In this document: positions 41,526 to 51,623 of the stretch, piece by piece
How the letters are laid out: each line of letters starts with the position of its first letter
Numbering within the stretch: the first letter of the stretch is position 1
From: JAHEJV01 sp964653555
Lineage (GTDB): Bacteria > Myxococcota_A > UBA9160 > SMWR01
Assembly (NCBI GenBank): GCA_964653555.1
Contig: CAZZFT010000005.1
Span: 1-64,000, forward strand
Length of the DNA stretch: 64,000 nt
Reading direction: 5' to 3'
The notes under the pieces: model-generated
What the model saw: only the letters and a program-made list of their open reading frames with translations
Databases searched by the model: none
Told to the model about the DNA's origin: nothing
Made by a program: the position numbers and the translations under genes

Positions 41526-42265
41526 CGCGCCTCGAGCTGGTGGCGATCACCAGTGTTCCCGCCGTTCGACCCGGCGACGACCTGGCGAGCCTCCTCGGGG
41601 ACGCAGCGGCCGCCCAGGGAATCGACCTCCACGACGGTGTCCTGGTCGTGTGTCAGAAGATCGTCTCGAAGGCCGAGGGACGGCTCGTGGCCCTCGCGGA
41701 GGTCGAGCCCTCGCAGGAGGCGCGGCGGATCGCCGCCGAGGACGACAAGGATCCGCGGCACGTCGAGCTGGTGCTGCGCGAGAGCGTGCGCATCGTGCGC
41801 CGGGGACACCGCGCGCTGATCTGCGAGACGCGACACGGCTTCGTGTGCGCGAACGCCGGTGTCGATCTCTCGAACGCCTCCGCCGACACCGCGGTCCTGC
41901 TCCCGATCGACCCCGACGCCTCGGCTGGCGCCCTGCGCGACGCGCTGGAGCGACGCGGCGCCGGACCGCTCGGCGTCGTGGTGAGCGACACCTTCGGCCG
42001 CCCGTGGCGCGAGGGGCTGGTCGACGTCGCCCTCGGCTGCGCGGGGATCGCTCCGATCGAGGACCTGCGCGGCGGCGTGGACTGGGTAGGACGACCCCTG
42101 GAGGTCACCGCCACCGCCACGGTCGATCAGCTCGCCGCCGCCGCGGGCCTGCTGATGCGCAAGGACGCCGGCATCCCCGCCGTCTGGGTCCGCGGCGTGA
42201 CACCCGTCGGCGACGGGAGCGTGCGCGCGATGCTGCGTGATCCGGCGACGGACTTGTTTCGCTGA
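41522..42265 (+). CDS. cofE: F420-0:gamma-glutamyl ligase
   Basis: 247 residues, GTG start. Adds glutamates to F420-0. Features: VCQKIVSKAEGRLV, GHRALICETRHGFVCANAGVDLSN (in parts), VVVSDTFGRPWREGL, and the C-terminal MRKDAGIPAVWVRGV. There is no fused nitroreductase-type domain as in mycobacterial FbiB, so this is the archaeal-size form. Last gene of the run; a GC palindrome (GCGGGCGCGCCCGC, 42269-42282) follows its stop. Confidence 0.94.
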   Translation: MTRLELVAITSVPAVRPGDDLASLLGDAAAAQGIDLHDGVLVVCQKIVSKAEGRLVALAEVEPSQEARRIAAEDDKDPRHVELVLRESVRIVRRGHRALICETRHGFVCANAGVDLSNASADTAVLLPIDPDASAGALRDALERRGAGPLGVVVSDTFGRPWREGLVDVALGCAGIAPIEDLRGGVDWVGRPLEVTATATVDQLAAAAGLLMRKDAGIPAVWVRGVTPVGDGSVRAMLRDPATDLFR

Positions 42266-42289
42266 GAGCGGGCGCGCCCGCGAGCGCGC

Positions 42290-42790
42290 TCACCAGCAGG
42301 GTGCGTCCTCGGTCTCGACGCGCCAGAAGTCGCTGTCGTAGCGGAACGAGCCGCTCCAGCAGGCGTCCGAATCCCCATCGACGTCCCCCGCGGTCTCGGT
42401 GTCGTCGAGGACCCAGACCACGAGCTGGCAGATCGTCGCGCCGTAGGAGCGGGCGACCGGGATCAGCTCGGAGGCCAGCTCCCTCGGCCGCGGAATCACG
42501 CTCCGGCTCGGGAGCTTCGACAGGGGGATCTCCAGCAGCGCGCTGCAGCTCGCGTCGTCGCCGCTGCCGTCGATCCGGACCTCGAGGTCCGCGTCGATCG
42601 AGCTGCGGCCCGTGTCGACGACCGCCGTCGGGGGAAGGGAGACGAACCCACACGCGCGGCCCTCGGAGCTGGCGAAGGCGAGGAAGCAGGAGGCGAAGGC
42701 GGTCGCGGAAGCGGTCGAGTTCACGTTCACGTGGCTGGCCCCCGCTGCCCGCGGCGAGCGATCCGCCCCGGGCGGCGCAGCGGCCCGCAT
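42290..42790 (-). CDS. hypothetical protein, possibly a decayed secreted protein
   Basis: 166 residues with no family I recognise. From about residue 20 on, the sequence reads like a beta-rich extracellular domain with several Cys (FASCFLAFASSEGRACGF, ATICQLVVWVLDDTE, DACWSGSFRYDSDFW). It has no signal peptide: the first 20 residues are Arg/Pro/Gly-rich and the frame is closed by a stop at 42842. Either it is cytoplasmic, or the 5' end with its signal peptide has been lost or frameshifted. It could also be a chance open frame in this GC-rich gap. Confidence 0.45.
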   Translation of the reverse strand: MRAAAPPGADRSPRAAGASHVNVNSTASATAFASCFLAFASSEGRACGFVSLPPTAVVDTGRSSIDADLEVRIDGSGDDASCSALLEIPLSKLPSRSVIPRPRELASELIPVARSYGATICQLVVWVLDDTETAGDVDGDSDACWSGSFRYDSDFWRVETEDAPCW

Positions 42791-42861
42791 CCATCCCGTC
42801 GTGCCTAGACGCCGCTCGGCCGACCGGGGTTCCTCCCGATGCTAGGCGGGACGCTGTCGGC

Positions 42862-43485
42862 CTAGGCGGGCGGGTCGGCGACCGCGGCCTCGATCGACGC
42901 CCACAGCTCGCGCAGGCCGGTGCCGCTCGCGGCCGACGTGGCGAGCACGACGGCGCCGGGCAGCGCCGAGTCGGCCGACAGCGCGCGAACCCGCTCGGCG
43001 CGGCGCATCGGCTTGAGCTTGTCGCACTTGGTGAGGGCGACGAGAGCGGGGACGCCGCGTTCGGCGAGCCAGCCCAGGAGCAGGGTCTCGTCCTCCCCGG
43101 GGTCGCGCCGCAGGTCCTGGAGCAGCACCGCCAGGCGCAGCGTGGGGCGATCGGCGAGGTAGCTCTCGATCCAGCGCTTCCAGTCCTCGCGCTCGCGCTT
43201 CGCCACCTTCGCGTAGCCGTAGCCGGGCAGGTCGACCAGCCATAGCTCGCGGCCGCCGCGCACGACGCGGAACCAGTTCAACAGGCGCGTCTTGCCCGGG
43301 GTCGAAGAGATGCGCGCGAGGGATCGGCGCCCGACCAGAGCGTTCAGCAGGCTCGACTTGCCGACGTTGGAGCGGCCGAGGAAAGCGATCTCCGGGGCGC
43401 CCGGCCGCGGAAACCCCGAGGCGTCCGCGGCACTCGTGAGCAGCTCGGCCGAGGACACGCGCGGGTCGAAGCCGCGAGCCCTCAC
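42862..43485 (-). CDS. engB: ribosome biogenesis GTP-binding protein
   Basis: 207 residues of the YihA/EngB family. G1 GRSNVGKSSLLN, G2 region RISSTPGKTRLLN, G3 DLPGYGYAKV and G4 LTKCDKLK are complete. Essential for large-subunit assembly in many bacteria. GTG start overlapping the aminotransferase stop. Confidence 0.95.
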   Translation of the reverse strand: MRARGFDPRVSSAELLTSAADASGFPRPGAPEIAFLGRSNVGKSSLLNALVGRRSLARISSTPGKTRLLNWFRVVRGGRELWLVDLPGYGYAKVAKREREDWKRWIESYLADRPTLRLAVLLQDLRRDPGEDETLLLGWLAERGVPALVALTKCDKLKPMRRAERVRALSADSALPGAVVLATSAASGTGLRELWASIEAAVADPPA

Positions 43486-44636
43486 CGCCGCGCCGGCAGC
43501 GCGTCGGCCAGCCGCGCGAGCGCCTCCTCGATCGTCGCATCGGAGGCGGCATAGGAGAAGCGCAGCCAGCCCTCCCCCGCGGCGCCGAAGTCCACCCCGG
43601 GCGTGGTGCCGACCTGGGCGCGCTCGAGCAGGTCGAAGGCCAGCGCGCGCGAGTCGCTCGCGAAGGCACGGGCGTCAGCGAACACGTAGAAGGCGCCCGC
43701 CGGGGTCTGGGGGACGGCGAATCCGAGCTCGCGCAGGCCCGCCACCATCCGGTCGCGCCGGCGCGCGTAGGCCTCGCGCATCGCCACCACCGCCGCCTCA
43801 CCCTTCTCGAGCGCCGCAATCCCCGCTCGCTGCACGAAGCGGTTCGCCGAGATGAACAGGTTCTGCTGCAGGATCTGCAGTGGGCGCACCCGCTCGCGGG
43901 GCGCCACCAGCCAGCCGAGTCGGAAACCGGTCATCGCGTAGCGCTTCGAGAAGCCGTCCAGCACGTAGCACTCGGCGTCGAGCTCGAGCGCCGACACGAC
44001 GCGCGCGCCGTCGTAGACCAGGCCGTCGTAGATCTCGTCGGAGACGATCGGAACCCCGAGCTCCGCGAGCGCGCGCAGCGTCTCGCGGCTCTGCACCGCG
44101 CCGGTCGGATTGGCGGGGGACGCCACGACGATCGCGCGCGTGCGCGGCGTCAGCGCGGCGCGCACCGCGTCGACGTCCAGCGGGTAGCCGTGACCCGGGT
44201 CGCTCGGGACGAACACGGGGACCCCGCCGCAGGCGTGGACGAAGCTCGGGTAGCAGGGGTAGTGAGGTGTGGCGATGACCACCTCGTCGCCCGGATCGAC
44301 CAGGAGCAGGAAGGTGAGCAGCATCGCCGGGGAGGTGCCGCTGGTGACGATCACGCGCTCCGGGTCCACCGCGACGCCGAAGCGCCGGCCCAGATCGACG
44401 CCGATCGCCTCGCGCAGCTCGACCAGACCGCGGCTGTCGGTGTAGCGCGTCTCGCCCCCGCGCAGCGCCGCGGCGCAGGCCTCGACCACGGCGGGGGGGG
44501 GCGGGAAGTCGGGCTCGCCGATCTCCAGGTGCAGGACCGGTGTGCCGGCGCGCTCCATCGCGAAGGCGCGCTCCATCACCTCCATCGCCAGGAACGGCTG
44601 CACCCGGGCGACGCGGGCGGCGAGCTTCGCGGGCAT
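43482..44636 (-). CDS. class I/II pyridoxal phosphate-dependent aminotransferase
   Basis: 384 residues. Typical features: LEIGEPDFPPP, TRYTDSRGLVELREAI, SPANPTGAV, IVSDEIYDGLVYDG, PLP-lysine in LDGFSKRYAMTGFRLGW, and the C-terminal RFSYA arginine for the carboxylate. Belongs to the aspartate/aromatic aminotransferase group (AspB-like); the exact amino acid cannot be named. GTGA overlap with engB. Confidence 0.9.
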   Translation of the reverse strand: MPAKLAARVARVQPFLAMEVMERAFAMERAGTPVLHLEIGEPDFPPPPAVVEACAAALRGGETRYTDSRGLVELREAIGVDLGRRFGVAVDPERVIVTSGTSPAMLLTFLLLVDPGDEVVIATPHYPCYPSFVHACGGVPVFVPSDPGHGYPLDVDAVRAALTPRTRAIVVASPANPTGAVQSRETLRALAELGVPIVSDEIYDGLVYDGARVVSALELDAECYVLDGFSKRYAMTGFRLGWLVAPRERVRPLQILQQNLFISANRFVQRAGIAALEKGEAAVVAMREAYARRRDRMVAGLRELGFAVPQTPAGAFYVFADARAFASDSRALAFDLLERAQVGTTPGVDFGAAGEGWLRFSYAASDATIEEALARLADALPARR

Positions 44637-44723
44637 GCCTCCGGGTAGCCGTGCGGGGCCGGGGTGTCAACCGAAGCCCGTTCGCAAGTGCTCGATTTTC
44701 ATGGCATAAAACGATCGGTCGCT

Positions 44724-44752
44724 TTGACCGACGAGAACCCATCGGATACTCT
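44724..44752 (+). promoter_or_regulatory. promoter of the ccm operon
   Basis: TTGACC at 44724-44729 with GATACT (44745-44750, 15-nt spacer) or TACTCT (44747-44752, 17-nt spacer). Transcription would begin only a few nt before the ccmE ATG at 44761, which has no Shine-Dalgarno site. Confidence 0.5.
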
Positions 44753-44760
44753 CCGCGGCC

Positions 44761-45240
44761 ATGTCGAAGGGGTTCCAGATCGCCGGCGGAGCCACGCTGA
44801 TCGCGCTCCTGCTCGGTTGGTACGCGGCGAGCAACCTCCAGGAAGGGGCCTCCTTCACCTACTACAAGACGCTCGGCGAATTCGCGGCCTCACCCGAGGC
44901 CCAGAGCGGAATCCCCGCGCGCGTCCACGGCTACGTCGTTCCCGAGTCGATCCAGCGCGACGTCGAGGGCCAGCGCGTGACCTTCGCCGTCCAGGCGACA
45001 CCGCCCCACGCGGGCGGTCCCAGCGACGTGACGATGCCCGTCGTGTTCGCCAGCCTGGAGACTCCGGATATGTTCAAGGGCGGAGCTGAAGTCGTTCTCG
45101 AGGGACGCCTGGCGCGCGACGGCGCGACGTCCCACTTCGCAGCGGACAAGCTCCTGGCGAAGTGTCCGTCGAAGTTCGAAGGGGTCGAGGGCGCGACGGC
45201 AGCGGGCGGGACCGCGCGCCCGCCCTCTACGAAGGGCTAG
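44761..45240 (+). CDS. ccmE: cytochrome c maturation protein CcmE, Cys-type
   Basis: 159-residue heme chaperone. One N-terminal membrane helix (about 7-22), then the OB-fold domain (ARVHGYVVPESI, VTFAVQATP, MPVVFASLETPDMFKGGAEVVLEGRL in parts). Where E. coli CcmE binds heme with His in HxxxY, this protein has LLAKCPSKFE, i.e. Cys135-x3-Phe139. The Cys form (CxxxY) is known from archaea and Desulfovibrio-type bacteria; here the aromatic residue is Phe. It starts the ccm operon. Confidence 0.92.
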   Translation: MSKGFQIAGGATLIALLLGWYAASNLQEGASFTYYKTLGEFAASPEAQSGIPARVHGYVVPESIQRDVEGQRVTFAVQATPPHAGGPSDVTMPVVFASLETPDMFKGGAEVVLEGRLARDGATSHFAADKLLAKCPSKFEGVEGATAAGGTARPPSTKG

Positions 45241-45266
45241 TCGGGAGATTCGGCCCGAGGAGCGGC

Positions 45267-47219
<1,953 letters not shown>

Positions 47220-47235
47220 GGAGCGCGGAGCGACG

Positions 47236-49179
47236 ATGAAGCGAGCGCCGCGCCCGGCGCCGCGGGCGCTCGCCATGGCCATCGCCGTCGCGGCGCTGCT
47301 CGCAGCGACTGCGATCGGGGCCCAGGAGGAGCGCAGCGCCGACGTCCCGTCGGGCCCGGCGGCGGTCGTGGGACACCTCGTTCACGCGACGCGCCCCGAG
47401 GCGACGGCCAACGTCGACGTGCTGCTCTACGCGCTCTCCGCCGACGGCAACGCCGGTCTGCGCCAGACGACGAGCGACGCCGAGGGCCGCTTCCGCTTCC
47501 AGGGGGTCTCCAACGAGCCCGGCGTCGTGTACCTGATCGGCGCGCGCGAAGGGGGGGTCCCCTTCGGCGCCCGCTTCGCCTTCGCGCCCGGAGAGCTGGA
47601 GCACAGCGTCGAGCTGGAGATCTCGGACGCGGTCAGCGACACCGGGGTCGCGGAAGCCGGCGATGTGGAGATCCGCATCGAGCGCGGATGCACCCATCTC
47701 CACTTCCAGCACTCCCACGCCCTGCGCAACCCCAGCTCCGAGGTCCTGTTCGTGCCCGCCGCCGAGCGCGCGAAAGCGGCGCCGATCTTCGAGGTCGAGC
47801 TGCCCGAGGCGGCGGAGGGCTTCGAGTCGCTCGCGGGCAGCGAGGGCCTGGTCCTCGAGGGGCGCCGGCTCCGTTTCTGGGGCCCGCTCTACCCGGGCTC
47901 ACAGACCATCGAGTTCGGCTACGGCCTGCCGATCGACAGCACGTCCGCGCGGATCGGGCTGCCCGACGGCGCCCCGGCGCTGCTCGTGCTCGCTCCGCGC
48001 GAGGTGCTCTCGGTGACCTCCGACGTCCTGTCGTCCGCTCCGGACGTGACCGAGGACGGCCGGGTGCTCGGAGCCCAGCGCTCCGGGGCCTTCGCACCGG
48101 GCCCGCTCGAGCTCGCGATCCACACGGAGCCGGGGGCAGTGGCCGAGGCGAGCGCGCCGGTGCGCACGCAGCGAGCCGAGCTGTGGCTCGAGCTCGACGA
48201 TGCGGCCCTCGAGGTGAACGAGCGGGTGGTGCTCGACGTGGAGGGCAACGGCGAGCCGCTGGTGTCGTCCGGCGCGCCGCTCCTGTGCCTGCCGCTGCCG
48301 GCGGGCGCCGGCTCGCTGCGCTTTTCCCCGGAGACGCTCGAGGCCGGGCTGCGCAGGGATCCCTCGGGCGATCTCGCCATCCAGGGACCGCTGCCCCGCG
48401 GGCCCTCGGAGCTGGCGTTGAGCTACCGACTGCCCGCCACCGGCTCCGGCGCGCGGCTGCTGCAGCGCTTCGACCGCGAGCTCCCGCTGCTCTCGGTCCT
48501 GGTCGCCGACAACGGCGTGATCGCCGAGACGGATCGGTTGCACCGCAGGCGACCCGTCCGGATGGACGAACGCACCTACCAGCATCTCGAGGCGTTCGCC
48601 GTGGAGCCCCTCGAGACGGTCGCGATCTCCCTGCTGCGCACGGCGCCGCGCGGCGAGGAGGGACGCTGGGCTTCGGCCGGCTTCGCGGTGTTCGCCGGGC
48701 TCGCCGCGCTGCTCTTCCTGACTGCACCGCTGCGCGGAGGGGCGGCAGCGAGACGAGAGGAGCGGGAGCCCGACGGTGCATCCCTGGAGCGCGCTGCGAT
48801 CGTTCGCTCGCTCCAGGATCTCGACGAGGACCTGGAGACCGGAAAGCTCACGCCCGAGGACCACGCGGCGATGCGCAGCGAGCTGCGCTCGCGCGCGGCG
48901 GCGGTCCTGTTCGCGCCCTCTCCCGCCCCGCCCGCGCCCGTCACTCCCGCCGCGGATTCCGGCGCTCCGGCGCGGGTCGAAGCCGTCGGGACGAGCCGGT
49001 CCACGGACGCGGTCGCCCTCTGCGGGCAGTGCGGCGCGCAGCCCGAGGCGGAGCACCGCTTCTGCACCCGCTGCGGCGCGGCACTGGTGTGCACCGCGTG
49101 CGGCGCGCGGTTCCGCCCGAACGACGCCTTCTGCTCCCAGTGCGGCGAGAAGCTCGCCTCGGGGGCCGACGGAGCGTGA
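47236..49179 (+). CDS. envelope protein with CcmI-like and double zinc-ribbon C-terminus
   Basis: 647 residues of unusual build. Signal peptide (about 1-29), a carboxypeptidase-regulatory-like beta domain (about 40-130), a long beta-rich periplasmic part, one membrane helix (about 475-493), then a cytoplasmic tail. The tail has a helical segment (LERAAIVRSLQDLDEDLETGKLTPEDHAAM in parts) that resembles the cytochrome-biogenesis protein CcmI, and ends with two zinc ribbons (CGQC/CTRC and CTAC/CSQC pairs). It lies between ccmF and ccmA, 16 nt after ccmF and overlapping ccmA as GTGA, so a role in cytochrome c assembly is likely. Confidence 0.75.
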   Translation: MKRAPRPAPRALAMAIAVAALLAATAIGAQEERSADVPSGPAAVVGHLVHATRPEATANVDVLLYALSADGNAGLRQTTSDAEGRFRFQGVSNEPGVVYLIGAREGGVPFGARFAFAPGELEHSVELEISDAVSDTGVAEAGDVEIRIERGCTHLHFQHSHALRNPSSEVLFVPAAERAKAAPIFEVELPEAAEGFESLAGSEGLVLEGRRLRFWGPLYPGSQTIEFGYGLPIDSTSARIGLPDGAPALLVLAPREVLSVTSDVLSSAPDVTEDGRVLGAQRSGAFAPGPLELAIHTEPGAVAEASAPVRTQRAELWLELDDAALEVNERVVLDVEGNGEPLVSSGAPLLCLPLPAGAGSLRFSPETLEAGLRRDPSGDLAIQGPLPRGPSELALSYRLPATGSGARLLQRFDRELPLLSVLVADNGVIAETDRLHRRRPVRMDERTYQHLEAFAVEPLETVAISLLRTAPRGEEGRWASAGFAVFAGLAALLFLTAPLRGGAAARREEREPDGASLERAAIVRSLQDLDEDLETGKLTPEDHAAMRSELRSRAAAVLFAPSPAPPAPVTPAADSGAPARVEAVGTSRSTDAVALCGQCGAQPEAEHRFCTRCGAALVCTACGARFRPNDAFCSQCGEKLASGADGA

Positions 49180-49892
49180 GCGGTGCGGCGATCGCTGCGC
49201 GCGGCGTCACCAAACGCTTCGGTCGCGCAGCGGCGCTGCGCGACCTCGAGCTCGAGGTCGCGCCCGGCACGAGCCTCGTCCTGCTGGGACCGAACGGGGC
49301 CGGCAAGTCCACGCTGCTGCGCCTGATCGCGGGGCTGTCCCGCCCGAGCGAGGGGAGTCTCGAGATCGACGGGCGCCCGGCCCACCACCGCGAGACGCGC
49401 GCGCGCCTGGGCTACGTCGGTCACGCCACCCTGCTCTCGCCCAGCCTGACGGTCCGGGAGAACCTGATCTTCGCGGGGCGTCTCCAGGGCCTCCCGTCGC
49501 CTCGCTCGCGCGCCGACGAGCGGCTCGAGCGGGAGGGGATCGGCGCGCTGGCCGAGCGCCCCGCGGCGGAGCTCTCGCGCGGGCAGGCCCAGCGCGTCGC
49601 GATCGCGCGGGCCCTGATCCACGACCCCGCGCTGGTCCTGCTCGACGAGCCCTTCACCGGGCTCGACGGCGGCGCGGCGGAGCGGCTGGTCGAACGCCTC
49701 TCCGGGCTGCGCACAGGCGGCTGCACGACGGTGCTGGCCACCCACGCGCTGGACTCGGCGCGCGCCCTCGCCGATCGGGCGCTGGTGCTGGCCTCCGGAC
49801 GCTGCACCTGGAGCGGCCCGGTATCCGCCGACACGGCCGACCTGGAGGCGGCCCTGGCCGCCGCCCTGGGAAGCGCGGAGCGCGCTGCGTGA
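49176..49892 (+). CDS. ccmA: heme exporter ATP-binding protein CcmA
   Basis: 238 residues, GTG start. Walker A GPNGAGKST, signature LSRGQAQRVAIARAL, Walker B LVLLDEPFTGLD and switch ATHALD. The short signature and size fit CcmA, which with CcmB releases holo-CcmE. The name rests mainly on the ccm context. GTGA overlaps on both sides. Confidence 0.88.
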   Translation: MSGAAIAARGVTKRFGRAAALRDLELEVAPGTSLVLLGPNGAGKSTLLRLIAGLSRPSEGSLEIDGRPAHHRETRARLGYVGHATLLSPSLTVRENLIFAGRLQGLPSPRSRADERLEREGIGALAERPAAELSRGQAQRVAIARALIHDPALVLLDEPFTGLDGGAAERLVERLSGLRTGGCTTVLATHALDSARALADRALVLASGRCTWSGPVSADTADLEAALAAALGSAERAA

Positions 49893-50554
49893 ACGTGTTC
49901 TGGGCGATTCTGTGGAAGGATCTGGTCACCGAATGGCGCAGCCGCGACCGGGCGGTGGCAATGGCGCTGTTCGCGATGCTAGTCGTGGCGGTGTTCCAGT
50001 TCGCCCTCCCCGGTGGCACCGGCTCCGCCTCCCTCCCTCTGGCCCCAGCCCTGCTGTGGATCACCTACCTGTTCGCCGCGCTGCTCGGCCTGGGCCGCGC
50101 CTTCGCCCTCGAGCTCGAGAACGACGCCCTGTCGGCGCTCGCCCTCGCCCCCACCGACCGCGGCTGGGTGTTCCTCGGGAAGGCCGCCGCGAGCCTGGCG
50201 ATCCTCGGCGTCGTCGAGGCCCTGATCGCGCTGGTGTTCGCCCTGTTCTTCGACGCCGACTGGTGGCCGGTCGCGCTGCCGCTCGCCGGCGTCGTGGCCC
50301 TCGGATCGCTGGGGGTGTGCAGCGCGGGCACGCTCTTCGGTGCGATCGCCGTCCGAACGCGCTTCCGCGAGGTGATGCTCCCCCTGCTGCTGCTCCCGCT
50401 GCTGATTCCCGTGATCTCGGGCGCCGTTCGCGCGACCGGGGGCCTGCTGGAGACCGGCACCGTGCCCTTCGAGCCGCTCCAGCTGCTGATCGTGGCCGAT
50501 GCTGCCTATGTGATCCTGGGCTTCGTGACCTTCGAGTACGTGCTCGACGAGTGA
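49889..50554 (+). CDS. ccmB: heme exporter permease CcmB
   Basis: 221 residues, GTG start, six membrane helices. The opening FWAILWKDLVTEWRSRDRAV and RAFALELENDALSALALAP are typical of CcmB. It would normally be followed by ccmC; instead a 571-nt gap follows, so ccmC must be elsewhere. Confidence 0.92.
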   Translation: MNVFWAILWKDLVTEWRSRDRAVAMALFAMLVVAVFQFALPGGTGSASLPLAPALLWITYLFAALLGLGRAFALELENDALSALALAPTDRGWVFLGKAAASLAILGVVEALIALVFALFFDADWWPVALPLAGVVALGSLGVCSAGTLFGAIAVRTRFREVMLPLLLLPLLIPVISGAVRATGGLLETGTVPFEPLQLLIVADAAYVILGFVTFEYVLDE

Positions 50555-50624
50555 TCCGCGCGGTCCTGCGTGGGACCCGGACAGTCGATTGCGCGGGATC
50601 CGCGAGCGACTTGCAAGATGCCGG

Positions 50625-50654
50625 TTGACAACCCGGTAGCACCGGCAGTAATAA
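50625..50654 (+). promoter_or_regulatory. candidate promoter with consensus -35 box
   Basis: A perfect TTGACA (50625-50630). The -10 could be AGTAAT (50647-50652, 16-nt spacer) or TAATAA (50649-50654, 18-nt spacer). Transcription would begin near 50657-50661, exactly where the structured block starts. Confidence 0.5.
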
Positions 50655-50656
50655 GC

Positions 50657-50867
50657 GAAGAGCCTTGTGTCGGCTCGACCTGTCGCGGGGGGCTCCGAGG
50701 AGCAGTCGCGCGACATCGAGAAGGCACCGACCACCCCCAGTACCGGACCCATGGAGGCGACCGCAACCCCACCCCCCTGAGGGGAAGCGTGTGCGCGCAG
50801 CTGTGATGGACACTTCGCATCCGGGCTCGATCGAGTCGCGGATAGGCAGCTCGCGGTAGAGGTCTTC
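50657..50867 (+). ncRNA. candidate structured RNA of unknown type
   Basis: The ends can pair (GAAGAGCC at 50657-50664 with GGTCTTC at 50861-50867). Inside is a long stem: GTCGG-CTCGA-TGTCGCG (50669-50687) pairs with CGCGACA-TCGAG-CCGAC (50709-50731), capped by GCTC/GAGC. Two further hairpins are CCCC/GGGG around 50774-50784 and ATCCG/CGGAT at 50819-50843. A consensus -35 box is placed to start transcription at its 5' end. I find no signature of RNase P RNA, tmRNA or SRP RNA; the ~210-nt size and paired ends would suit a 6S-like RNA, but it could simply be a structured leader. Confidence 0.3.
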
Positions 50868-51002
50868 CCACCTTCGTCGGACGGCGTTCACCCCCGCTGT
50901 GACTGACCCCCTTCTCGCACGCACGCAGCTCCCTGGCAGGACCGCGACCCAACGGGTGGCGTCGCCTCACATCGGAGCGGTTCCGGGACTTGGCGGATGC
51001 CT

Positions 51003-51017
51003 TGGCACAGGGCTTGC
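51003..51017 (+). promoter_or_regulatory. sigma-54 (RpoN) promoter
   Basis: TGGCAC at 51003-51008 and TTGC at 51014-51017 are separated by 5 nt, so the invariant GG and GC are 10 nt apart: an exact match to the -24/-12 consensus. Transcription would start near 51029, about 97 nt before the zinc-ribbon protein gene. The inverted repeat TGTCGCG/CGCGACA at 50681-50715 is a possible, rather distant, activator site. Confidence 0.7.
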
Positions 51018-51125
51018 GAATCCCGTCCCCAAGGGCCCGGGTCGGGTTCGAGGCACCAACATCCGCATCTTCCACACAGGGTGGAAGGAGTGACCGGGGC
51101 CCCCGGAGGCGACCCGAGGCGAGGG

Positions 51126-51623
51126 ATGGCGAGCATGAAGCGAGGCGTCGGGTACTGCGAGAACACGGACTGTGAGGACTACGCGAAGGGCGTCTTCCTC
51201 CTGAACCACGGTGACACCTTCTATTGCCCGCGCTGTCGCCAGCTCGGCAAAGTCGAGAAGGAGCGCGGCTTCTATACCGGCAACACGGACATCTTCAAGG
51301 AAGTCCGGGTCGAGTACAATTTCGACCCGATCAACAGCGTGTACCGCGAGATTGCGATCGTCCGAGACGAGAGTCTCTGGGGTCGCAACAACGTCTACAC
51401 GCTCCAGTCCCCCCTGATCAAGACGGAGAAGCGAGCGCTGAAGGTGGCCGAAGCGATCCTCGCCAATCTCAACCGCTACCGCGGCCTGCTCAACGGCGAC
51501 GACATCCCCCGGACGACCGAGATCATCCTCTCCTTCGACGAGCCCTTCGACGAGTTCTCCCGCAAGCTCGAGCAGCTCTCGCGCGAGTGGGAGGCCAGCG
51601 GGCTTCGCGAGGGACAGCGCTAG
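51126..51623 (+). CDS. zinc-ribbon conserved hypothetical protein under sigma-54 control
   Basis: 165 residues. The N-terminus has a probable zinc site made of CENTDC and CPRC about 25 residues apart. The rest is a compact alpha/beta domain (GFYTGNTDIFKEVRVEYNF, VYREIAIVRDESLWG, IILSFDEPFDEFSRKLEQL) without a family I can name. No signal peptide or membrane helix. I chose ATG 51126, with GAGG 7 nt upstream; ATG 51135 is equally possible. A sigma-54 promoter lies 109 nt before the start. Possible roles are regulatory or nucleic-acid binding, which is only inference. Confidence 0.8.
   Translation: MASMKRGVGYCENTDCEDYAKGVFLLNHGDTFYCPRCRQLGKVEKERGFYTGNTDIFKEVRVEYNFDPINSVYREIAIVRDESLWGRNNVYTLQSPLIKTEKRALKVAEAILANLNRYRGLLNGDDIPRTTEIILSFDEPFDEFSRKLEQLSREWEASGLREGQR

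Larger units (their letters stand above)
50555..51125. other. long intergenic region with promoters and structured sequence
   Basis: 571 nt without a credible protein gene. It holds a housekeeping-type promoter candidate (50625-50654), a block with several stable hairpins (50657-50867) and a sigma-54 promoter (51003-51017). A tRNA-like T-arm string at 51044-51058 is not part of a tRNA. Confidence 0.6.

Noticed and set aside
42269..42282. Palindrome GCGGGCGCGCCCGC after cofE as a terminator
   Set aside because: No loop to speak of and no T tract; such palindromes are frequent at this base composition.
44642..44670. Minus-strand TTGACA with TACCCG at 17 nt as a promoter of the aminotransferase gene
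   Set aside because: The -10 box is poor and would overlap the ribosome-binding site of the gene.
51044..51058. GGGTTCGAGGCACCA, like a tRNA T-arm and CCA end
   Set aside because: No matching T-stem, acceptor stem or anticodon arm could be drawn around it on either strand.
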